NCBI GenBank assembly: GCA_003218915.1
Contig: QHPC01000239.1
Coordinates: 1-36,920 of the forward strand
Reading direction: 5' to 3'
Source: Verrucomicrobiota bacterium
GTDB taxonomy: Bacteria; Verrucomicrobiota; Verrucomicrobiia; Chthoniobacterales; UBA10450
Length of the DNA: 36,920 nt
Shown in pieces: positions 25,486-34,373 of this stretch (the first letter of the stretch is position 1; each line of letters opens with the position of its first letter). The translations under genes were made by a program, and so were the position numbers. The notes under the pieces were generated by a model. It had not been told where the DNA came from. It saw only the letters and a program-made list of their open reading frames with translations, and made no database searches.

Positions 25486-25504
25486 TTCTCCACGCGGCTG
25501 GTTT

Positions 25505-25637
25505 TGGGGAGCAGGCTGCTCGCCTGCAGGTCTCGGTAACTTGTCGAGGCCGGGAATGGCGTCACTTCATCTTGCGTGTGCAAAAGATGTTGTCGGCAGG
25601 GGTGCCGACAACTACAGGCTGGCAGCCTGTGCTCCCA
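25505..25637. repeat. multi-hairpin palindromic element in the tsaD/prenyl synthase convergent intergenic region
   Basis: GCAGGC-TGCTC-GCCTGC, GTTGTCGGCA-GGGG-TGCCGACAAC (perfect 10-bp stem), ACAGGCT-GGC-AGCCTGT. Confidence 0.75.
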
Positions 25638-25642
25638 GATTC

Positions 25643-26464
25643 TTAATACTCGCGTTCGAGAAGGTAGTTTGCGAGCGCGTGAAGCGCTTCAGCGTCGCTC
25701 CCGCGGAATACAGACAGAGCATCGTGCGCCTGACGCGTGAGCCGCCTCGCTTCAGCTCGTGATTTCTCCAGACCAATCACCGCAGGATAAGTCGCTTTTT
25801 TTGCCGCGACATCTTTGCCGGCGCTTTTCCCTAATATTTCCGAAGTTTGGGTTACATCGAGGATATCGTCGATGACTTGGAAAGCGAGACCAAGTCGCTC
25901 CCCGAACTGTGTGATAGCGGAAAGTTTCCTGGTGTCTGCGTTGGCGCTCATCGCGCCCAGCCGGACCGAGCTTTTCAACATGGCTGCCGTTTTGTTCTCA
26001 TGGATAAATCGCAGCTGATCGCGTTTGACTCTCTTGCCTTCCGCTTCGAGATCGGCCACTTGACCAGCGATCAGTCTTCGGCTCCCGGCTGCGACCGCAA
26101 CCTCACGCAACAAAACTGAGATATCGTAACGCGGCGCGGGCTTGGCAGTTGACACAATTTGGCACGTGGGGCGGCCGCGCCGGAAATCGTCATTATCCAT
26201 GCTGGGAAGATCGTCGTGCACCAATGAATAGGTGTGGATACATTCGACGGCGCAGGCGAGGGGAAGCGCGTTATCGATGTTGCCGCGACAAGCTTGAGTC
26301 GCAGCGAGACAAAGAATTGGTCGCAATCGTTTGCCTCCGGCAAAAAGACTGTAGCGCATCGCCTTATGGAGCGTAGCAGGTTTGGTACTCGCTTTGGGCA
26401 AATAGCGATCCAGTGCACGGTCGATCTCTTTCTGGCGGGTCCGTAGGTATTTCTTGAGATTCAC
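25643..26464 (-). CDS. polyprenyl (farnesyl/geranylgeranyl) diphosphate synthase, apparently internally deleted
   Basis: GGKRLRPILCLAA, VHDDLPSMDNDDFRRGRPTC, GLAFQVIDDILDVT, GKSAGKDVAAKKATYPAVIG; GTG start. PTC is joined directly to QIVSTAKPAPRYD. Confidence 0.9.
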   Translation of the reverse strand: MNLKKYLRTRQKEIDRALDRYLPKASTKPATLHKAMRYSLFAGGKRLRPILCLAATQACRGNIDNALPLACAVECIHTYSLVHDDLPSMDNDDFRRGRPTCQIVSTAKPAPRYDISVLLREVAVAAGSRRLIAGQVADLEAEGKRVKRDQLRFIHENKTAAMLKSSVRLGAMSANADTRKLSAITQFGERLGLAFQVIDDILDVTQTSEILGKSAGKDVAAKKATYPAVIGLEKSRAEARRLTRQAHDALSVFRGSDAEALHALANYLLEREY

Positions 26465-26476
26465 AGGATGGAAGCA

Positions 26477-26511
26477 GATGTTGGATACTCGATTCTGGAT
26501 ACTGGATAATC
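26477..26511. repeat. five tandem degenerate heptamers GATNCTG
   Basis: GATGTTG|GATACTC|GATTCTG|GATACTG|GATAATC. Confidence 0.7.
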
Positions 26512-26536
26512 CAAGTCTGCGCGCAGTGTCTAGCGC

Positions 26537-27508
26537 TCAAATATTCTCCGCAGTTTCGGTCGTGGCGACCGGTTTCACGCGCATGGCCAAGAACGCACCC
26601 AGGAGCAGAATGGCGGCGCTCCAAAGCTGAGCTTGAGTCAGTCGTTCACCATAAATCCAAGCCGAGAGGCCCAGAGCGAGTGCCGGGCAAAGGAGTTGAA
26701 GTGTTTGCGCGAGCGCCACGCCGATTTCGCGAATGGCGATGTAGTACAAGACGTGCGCCAGCGTAATGCAGGTCACAGCCGAGACGATCAAAACCAAGTT
26801 TACCTGCGCTCCGGCATGAAGTGGTGCGGTAATTTTCCCAAACGCGAATGTAAGCGGAAGTAACAGGATCGACGTAATCAAGCTGACCAGCCCAAAGCTG
26901 CGTGTCGGGCCAAGCTGCATGGAAGGGCGCTTAATCAGGACACCATAGAGCGCCCAACAAAATGTGGCCGTGAAAGCGATGAATAATCCGGGCAGTTTCA
27001 TGTGTTCTGTTTCTCGACCTGGTTGAAACCAGATTACGCCAAAGGCTCCAATTAAGCCGAGGAGCGTGCCCACCTGGAACTGCCATTGGCGAATCACCCG
27101 CCGTTCCTCAGGAAAAAATGCGAGGGCGAGTAAAGCAGTGAAGATTACCGAGGCCCGGGCGAAAATCGTGTAAACGCCCGGGCCCATATAGAACAGGGCA
27201 ACGACCTGCGTGACTTGATGAACTACGTTGGGGAGACATGGGACCAGACACATCGTTACAGCCCGCCAGTCGAGCGGGGGCGCACCGCGACCAGCTCGGT
27301 AAATCAGGAGCGGTGCAATGGCGAGACAGGCGACAAGATAACGATAAAAATTTTGTGCCCACGGATCGTAATAGCGATTCAAATAATACATGAACAGTGA
27401 TGGCGTGGACCAAATAAGGACCGTGGCAAAGACTGCGGCGTAGCCTTCCGACAGGCTGGTGCGATGGCGTCGATGAACAAATCCCGCCGTCGAATTTGTT
27501 TGGTTCAT
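26537..27508 (-). CDS. EamA/DMT family transporter
   Basis: About ten hydrophobic helices; two EamA-like halves; ALAQTLQLLCPALALGLSAWIYGERLTQAQLWSAAILLLGAFL. Confidence 0.85.
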   Translation of the reverse strand: MNQTNSTAGFVHRRHRTSLSEGYAAVFATVLIWSTPSLFMYYLNRYYDPWAQNFYRYLVACLAIAPLLIYRAGRGAPPLDWRAVTMCLVPCLPNVVHQVTQVVALFYMGPGVYTIFARASVIFTALLALAFFPEERRVIRQWQFQVGTLLGLIGAFGVIWFQPGRETEHMKLPGLFIAFTATFCWALYGVLIKRPSMQLGPTRSFGLVSLITSILLLPLTFAFGKITAPLHAGAQVNLVLIVSAVTCITLAHVLYYIAIREIGVALAQTLQLLCPALALGLSAWIYGERLTQAQLWSAAILLLGAFLAMRVKPVATTETAENI

Positions 27509-27570
27509 TTAGGCTTTCGGCACGTTAATTTGCTCGCGTACAACCATAAATCGCTCAAAAGTTAGCTGAA

Positions 27571-28515
27571 ATGAGAATGCACATCTTGAACAAGCAAACA
27601 ATTACCATTGCCACTGCGTCACTTCTCTGTTTTGCAGCGAGTCACGTCGGGTTGGGGAAACCGGCGAAACCGGCAGGGGGTGGCGCAAACCATATGCAGC
27701 GTGGGATCGAGCTGGCTCAACAAAAGAATTTCGACGGCGCCGTTGCCGAGTTCACCAAAGCGATTGAAGCGAATCCGAAAGATCCGCGTGGCTACACTAA
27801 TCGTGGTACTGCGTATCGTGCCGGCAACCCTCCCCGTCTCGCCGAGGCTTTTGCTGATTTCTCAAAGGCAATCGAAGTCGCTCCAAAGGATGAAGTCGCC
27901 TATCGCGAGCGCGGGATGACTGCGGTAATGCAAAATCAATTCGATGCAGCATTGCCAGATTTTGATAAAGCAATCGAACTCAAGCCCGACGACGCGTACG
28001 CCTACAAGTTCCGCGGTTTTGCCGAGATCGGTCTCAACCAATGGGACAAGGCGGTCGTGGACTTCACCACGGCAATTCAGAAGCAACCGGATGATCCGCA
28101 AAATTATGACCGGCGCGCCTGGGCGAACCGAAACCTGAAAAACTACGATGCGGCCTTGGCAGACTACACAGTGTTGGTCGAAAAAAACCCGAACGATGCC
28201 GAGCACTTGGTGAAGCGAGGCGCGACTTACACTTCCTTGCAGCAGTATGAGAAGGCCATCGCCGATTACCAGGCGGCGTTAAAGCTAAACCCAAACGACT
28301 ATGACACTGTGCAGCGTTTGCAATACGTGCAGGGAATGTTGGCAGCGAAAAACGCACCGCCTCCTCCCTCGGCTACTCCCACTCCAACGCCCGGGCCGGG
28401 TTTGATCACGCCGTTGAATGTGGGCATTGCCATCGTGGCGCTCATCATCATTGCCATCATCGTGCGTCTGGTCACACGAGGAAAACCCGAAGAGACAAAC
28501 AGCAGAATCCGTTGA
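27571..28515 (+). CDS. secreted or membrane-anchored TPR repeat protein
   Basis: Signal peptide; repeated (A/D)F(T/D)KAIE.NP.D..Y..RG TPR units; Pro-rich linker and C-terminal TM helix. Confidence 0.88.
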   Translation: MRMHILNKQTITIATASLLCFAASHVGLGKPAKPAGGGANHMQRGIELAQQKNFDGAVAEFTKAIEANPKDPRGYTNRGTAYRAGNPPRLAEAFADFSKAIEVAPKDEVAYRERGMTAVMQNQFDAALPDFDKAIELKPDDAYAYKFRGFAEIGLNQWDKAVVDFTTAIQKQPDDPQNYDRRAWANRNLKNYDAALADYTVLVEKNPNDAEHLVKRGATYTSLQQYEKAIADYQAALKLNPNDYDTVQRLQYVQGMLAAKNAPPPPSATPTPTPGPGLITPLNVGIAIVALIIIAIIVRLVTRGKPEETNSRIR

Positions 28516-28583
28516 GTCTAGGGACATCGCCGCGCGACCTTTCGCTGGGGCCACCGCGGCGCGCCGTCATACCGAGAAATTTC

Positions 28584-28612
28584 TTTGACACGACGGTGCG
28601 CGCTGTTAGTTT
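28584..28612 (+). promoter_or_regulatory. candidate sigma70-like promoter for the trnT-tuf cluster
   Basis: TTGACA followed by about 16-17 nt and TAGTTT upstream of tRNA-Thr. Confidence 0.35.
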
Positions 28613-28758
28613 GCGGACGCTTTTTGCTGGAACGAGGCGGTCCCATGGTCGTTCAAATTGCAAATTTGACGCGGCTTTGGGACTTTTGAATCTCTGGCAG
28701 AAGGCAAAACCGGTTTGCCGCTCGGGTTGCCGCAGAGGCGCTGGGCTGGCGACGAGCA

Positions 28759-28834
<76 letters not shown>

Positions 28835-28901
28835 GATAAGCTCAAGACCGGCAGCGGATGATTAGAAAAAATAGAGAGTTTAGTTAAACAGGAGAATTGA
28901 A

Positions 28902-30086
<1,185 letters not shown>

Positions 30087-30168
30087 CACTCTTTCTCTGA
30101 TTCTGTCCACTTGTGGGATGTGGAAGGAAGAGGAGATTAAGAGGGAGCGGAAGAGGAAGAGTAAACTT

Positions 30169-30241
30169 ACGCCAGTAGCTCAATTGGTAGAGTAGCGGTC
30201 TCCAAAACCGTCGGTTGGGGGTTCGAGTCCCTCCTGGCGTG
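30169..30241 (+). tRNA. tRNA-Trp(CCA)
   Basis: ACGCCAG...CTGGCGT acceptor; anticodon loop TCTCCAAAA; GGTTCGAGTCC T-arm; CCA tail not encoded. Confidence 0.95.
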
Positions 30242-30254
30242 TGGCTAACGCCGC

Positions 30255-30347
30255 GTTAAAGGGGTGAAGCGTTGAAACGTGAATCGGAAGAAAAGAAATT
30301 GCATTGTAATCGGCCGCTTTAACCCTTCAACATTTCAACGAAACACG
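30255..30347. repeat. element with inverted octamer arrays (period 8)
   Basis: GTTAAAGG|GGTGAAGC|GTTGAAAC|GTGAATCG and, reverse complement of the right end, GTTGAAAT|GTTGAAGG|GTTAAAGC. Confidence 0.65.
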
Positions 30348-30360
30348 ATTTAGATTTGAG

Positions 30361-30579
30361 ATGATTACCAAAATCAAAAACTTCTTCAGCGAAGTTAAGG
30401 TCGAGCTTCAGAAATGTTCGTGGCCGTGGGACCCGAAAGAAAAAGGTTTCCGCCGTTACAAGGAACTGAGTGACTCGACGGTGGTCGTCGCTATCGCGAT
30501 GTTATTGCTAGGCGGATACGTTGCGCTTTTCGATCTGGTTCTGGTGAATGTTGTCCATTTTTTTACCCGGTTGCACTGA
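30361..30579 (+). CDS. secE: preprotein translocase subunit SecE
   Basis: FFSEVKVELQKCSWP...KELSDSTVVVAIAMLLLGGYVALFDLVL; position before nusG. Confidence 0.93.
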   Translation: MITKIKNFFSEVKVELQKCSWPWDPKEKGFRRYKELSDSTVVVAIAMLLLGGYVALFDLVLVNVVHFFTRLH

Positions 30580-30582
30580 TTT

Positions 30583-31152
30583 ATGGCACAGACACTCGCA
30601 GGCAAAGATCAATGGTACGTCGTGCATGTACTTTCCGGTCAGGAAAACAAGGTGCGCGAGAACATCCTGAAACGTGTCAAAACGGAGGAGATGGGCGATC
30701 TGATTTATGATGTGCTCGTTCCGACTGAGCGCGTCTCGGAAATCAAGAAAGGGAAGAAGAGCGAGACGACCCGGAAGTTTTTCCCCGGCTATCTGATCGT
30801 TAACATGCACCTGCTCGACGAAAACAATCAGTTGGTCGGGCGCACATGGTATTTCATCCGCGATACCCCTGGCGTGATCGGGTTTGCCGGCACCAAGGAC
30901 AAACCGATCCCGATGCGGCAATCAGAGGTGGACAGCATGCTGGCGCAAATGAAAGAGCGCGAAGAAAAGGTGAAACCGAAGGTCAGCTTCGAAGTGGGCG
31001 AATCGGTAAAAGTCGCCGACGGCCCGTTCCAAAACCAGACCGGAATCGTAGAAGAAATCGATCCGGAACGCGGCAAACTGCGCGTCTCAGTTACCATTTT
31101 CGGCCGCGCTACTCCAGTGGAACTCGAATATTGGCAGGTAGAACGCGGTTAA
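30583..31152 (+). CDS. nusG: transcription termination/antitermination protein NusG
   Basis: QWYVVHVLSGQENKVRENI, FFPGYLIVNM, GESVKVADGPFQNQTGIVEEID KOW domain. Confidence 0.97.
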   Translation: MAQTLAGKDQWYVVHVLSGQENKVRENILKRVKTEEMGDLIYDVLVPTERVSEIKKGKKSETTRKFFPGYLIVNMHLLDENNQLVGRTWYFIRDTPGVIGFAGTKDKPIPMRQSEVDSMLAQMKEREEKVKPKVSFEVGESVKVADGPFQNQTGIVEEIDPERGKLRVSVTIFGRATPVELEYWQVERG

Positions 31153-31192
31153 GATCTATCAACAATCGACTCTCAACTAATAACTCTCCGAC

Positions 31193-31618
31193 ATGGCAAA
31201 AGAAAAAGTAGCTGAGATTAAACTTCAAATTCCTGCAGGACAGGCAAACCCGGCGCCGCCGGTTGGAACAGCGCTTGGTCCACGCGGCGTCAACATTATG
31301 GCGTTTTGCAAGGAATTTAACGCAGCGACCCAGAAGCAAGCTGGCGACATTCTTCCGGTCGTGATCACGGTTTTCAAAGACAAGTCCTTTACATTCATCA
31401 CAAAAAGTCCGCCCGCGGCGATTCTGTTAAAGAAGGCGGCCAACATCGCCGCCGGTTCTAAAGAGCCTAACAAGACCAAGGTTGGAAAAGTCACGCGCAA
31501 ACAGGTGATGGACATTGTGAACACCAAGCGCAAAGACCTGAATGCGCGCAATGACGAAGCCGCTTTCCGCGTCATCGCTGGCACGGCCCGCCAGATGGGC
31601 CTGGAAATCGTCGATTAG
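31193..31618 (+). CDS. rplK: 50S ribosomal protein L11
   Basis: [63 protein letters not shown]. Confidence 0.98.
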   Translation: MAKEKVAEIKLQIPAGQANPAPPVGTALGPRGVNIMAFCKEFNAATQKQAGDILPVVITVFKDKSFTFITKSPPAAILLKKAANIAAGSKEPNKTKVGKVTRKQVMDIVNTKRKDLNARNDEAAFRVIAGTARQMGLEIVD

Positions 31619-31664
31619 GATCGGAGTCAGGGAGCTTGCTGACTTGGACTGGCAGGCTGCCAGC

Positions 31665-33317
31665 CTATCTTCCGTCCAGATATTCCCACTGCTGCAACGC
31701 AATTGGGACGTTGCCGTTTTTCCAAACGAAATCGTGGAATGCGCGGAGGTTGAACTTGTCGCCTTGTTGCATTCGCGCCTCAGCCAGAAATTTCATTATC
31801 TGTAGTTTGCCGATCTGATAGGTGATGGCTTGGCCGGGACCGGTAGAGAATGCAGTTGCTTCCTGACGGGCGGTATCTGAGTCCATGGGCACTTTTTCCT
31901 GAAGATATTTCGCGGCCTGATCAAGGGTGAATTCGCCCAGCGCAAGTTTGACGTCCACTTCCACGCGCAGCGCGCGGAGCCGCATGAAATTGTAAATGAT
32001 CTCGCGCGTGTGCGGACTGTCATCGAATAGCCCGGCCTGTAACATCATCTCTTCTGCGTAAAAGCCGATTCCTTCATTCGCTCCCGAGTCATAGTAATGC
32101 CGCCGGATCGGGTCCTCATGCTTCCACGAAAGGCAAAGCTGGAAGTAATGACCCGGAATTCCTTCATGAACAGTTATTGGTCGCGGGTCCTCCGCCGTCG
32201 CCTGCCAGAAGTAACCGAGCTTTCCTGAAGGCTCGGTTAGGTAACGGATGCAATTCTCTTTCAACCGCGATGGCGAAGTGAAATCGTCCATTTCACCGAA
32301 TCCCTGCAGCGCACGCAAATATTCCGGCATCGCTCGAAGTGTGTAGTGCTGAACCCAATCAGGAACCGTAAGAATGCCGCGATCCTCAAGAAACTTCCGG
32401 ATCTGCGATTCTTTCTCCGCTGCTTCTTTGATCCAATTGACGATGTTGTCCGCAGTCTTCAGTGCGGGCACATCCTTGTCGCGGTTTTTCTCGAACGTTT
32501 CGAACGCGACGGCACGGTTCCATTCCTGCCTGCCCATCGTCAAAAGGTCTTCCGGCGAATACGGCATTAGTGCGACGTTCTTGAGAAAGAACACGTACGC
32601 GTCACGCCCAGGGGCGGTTTCGTTCGGCAGCGACGGCAACATTTCCCGAAGCTTCTCGCGAAAACGTTCCAGCGCGTCCGCTGCGCGGTCAGTTGCGCCG
32701 TTCAGTTCCTCTTCTTTGAGAGTTGTGGATTTTACCAATGCTGCGGCCATTTGATGCAGGTGCGGTCGAATATTTTCCAACGCTTGAATTGCGACGGTCG
32801 CGAATGGCGCCGGAGGCTTGTCCAGATTCTCAGCGCCCTGCTGCAAGATCGACGGGATGTTTTCGATTCGGGTGAGAATTTCCCGGCTATGGGCTGCGTC
32901 GTACGGTCCCGGCACAGTGAGCGCTTCAACAACTGCCGTGAGCGTTTGAGCGATGTAGAAATTGGGGTCGCGTTTCCAGCCTGGATTGATGTCCAATTCC
33001 CAGCGCACCCGCGCCAAAGCGGAACCGATCAGATGGTAGTCCACCTGCTGCCGAACCGCCCATTGTGCCGGGTCGAGCTTCTTCCAGCGCGCCTCAAATT
33101 CGGCCAGGTCCTTTTGTTGTTTGTCTATGCTGGCGCGCGACCAGTCGCGAGTCCCGCCGGGCCGCTCGATACGATTCACGTCGTCCCCGGTAAATGGCGC
33201 GTACTTCGCGCGCCACGCCCAGAAATCGTTCGCCAATTTTCCCAGTGATTCGGTTGCAGCCGAAGCATTGACTAACAGTACGCTAACAAGCAGAATCCCC
33301 GCCCAACGTTTCTTCAT
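31665..33317 (-). CDS. secreted DUF885 family protein, putative metallopeptidase (second paralogue)
   Basis: Signal peptide; PITVHEGIPGHYFQLCLSWKH; EGIGFYAEEMML. Confidence 0.85.
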   Translation of the reverse strand: MKKRWAGILLVSVLLVNASAATESLGKLANDFWAWRAKYAPFTGDDVNRIERPGGTRDWSRASIDKQQKDLAEFEARWKKLDPAQWAVRQQVDYHLIGSALARVRWELDINPGWKRDPNFYIAQTLTAVVEALTVPGPYDAAHSREILTRIENIPSILQQGAENLDKPPAPFATVAIQALENIRPHLHQMAAALVKSTTLKEEELNGATDRAADALERFREKLREMLPSLPNETAPGRDAYVFFLKNVALMPYSPEDLLTMGRQEWNRAVAFETFEKNRDKDVPALKTADNIVNWIKEAAEKESQIRKFLEDRGILTVPDWVQHYTLRAMPEYLRALQGFGEMDDFTSPSRLKENCIRYLTEPSGKLGYFWQATAEDPRPITVHEGIPGHYFQLCLSWKHEDPIRRHYYDSGANEGIGFYAEEMMLQAGLFDDSPHTREIIYNFMRLRALRVEVDVKLALGEFTLDQAAKYLQEKVPMDSDTARQEATAFSTGPGQAITYQIGKLQIMKFLAEARMQQGDKFNLRAFHDFVWKNGNVPIALQQWEYLDGR

Positions 33318-33323
33318 CGTGAG

Positions 33324-34373
33324 TTAGTCGGTTGTGCGCCGCAGCGTGATAACACTGGGGTTTTTGCCGGGCCGATACATCGACGCGCCGTAACAGAGCG
33401 CCGCGGATTTTTCGCGCGCGTAGCGAATCTCGCTCAGCTTTTCGTCCCAGTGTTCCATATAGGAACAATTCGCTGTTTTCTTGCTGCCTGGGATGGGCAC
33501 GTAGCGATTCTCTGTAAATGTGAGAAACGCTGCTTCGCCAGGCAGCGGAATCGGAGCAGCCCAATTCGGCGATAACCTGACCAGGCGCGGGCCGGCGAGA
33601 TCGAGCGCGAAAACCGTGTCGCCGTCGGTGCTGTTTAAATGCAAATCGAAAAATGCAACGTGCAGCGTCCCTTCGAAGAGAAAATGCTGATCCTTATCCT
33701 GGTTCTCGTGAAGCAATCCGAACACGCCATAAAATCCGGGTAACTTTCCAAATTCCGTTTCCTGTGCTGTTTTCAGATCGCGGAGCAGGTAATGTTTTCC
33801 ATGACCTGGCCCGTCGATCTGATCATCTTCATCGTTTGGATCTTCGCGTAAGATCAATTCGACAGAACCATCAGGTGATTTGTAAGTGGGTATCGCCGTC
33901 GCGCTGGGAGATGCCGATTCCTCAGGTGATACTGACCGGTTGGGAGATGCGGGTTCTTCGGGCTCGACGTTTGTGAAATACGGCGAGCTTTTAGCTGAGG
34001 AGTACCAATCAGGGGCAGCCTCCAGTTTTTTCAATGCTTTGCCAAGTGGATCAACGCTCCAAAATTCGCGAGCGTTATTGGTTTCTTCGCGCGTGAAGAC
34101 AATCACGTTTCCATCAGGCGCAAAAATCGGAGCGGAATCCTGTCCAGAGTCATCATTCGTTAATTGCCGCAGCAGTTTTCCATCTTCGCCATACAAATAG
34201 AGGTGGGAGTGGCTCGTTCCCCCCGCTTGCAGATAACGGATTGCGATCACGATTTCCGAAGCGTCTCCGCCGGCTTCCCAAGCAGCAAAGACGCGCCCGT
34301 GAGGAGCAAAATTCCAAGAGTGCAGCGGATCATCGCAGCGGAAGTTGAATCGTGCTGGGATGGGTTGCGTCAT
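33324..34373 (-). CDS. PD40/beta-propeller-like hypothetical protein
   Basis: IFAPDGNVIVFTREETN, YKSPDGSVELIL. Start MTQPIPARFNFR at 34373 preferred; overlaps the end of the upstream gene. Confidence 0.55.
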   Translation of the reverse strand: MTQPIPARFNFRCDDPLHSWNFAPHGRVFAAWEAGGDASEIVIAIRYLQAGGTSHSHLYLYGEDGKLLRQLTNDDSGQDSAPIFAPDGNVIVFTREETNNAREFWSVDPLGKALKKLEAAPDWYSSAKSSPYFTNVEPEEPASPNRSVSPEESASPSATAIPTYKSPDGSVELILREDPNDEDDQIDGPGHGKHYLLRDLKTAQETEFGKLPGFYGVFGLLHENQDKDQHFLFEGTLHVAFFDLHLNSTDGDTVFALDLAGPRLVRLSPNWAAPIPLPGEAAFLTFTENRYVPIPGSKKTANCSYMEHWDEKLSEIRYAREKSAALCYGASMYRPGKNPSVITLRRTTD

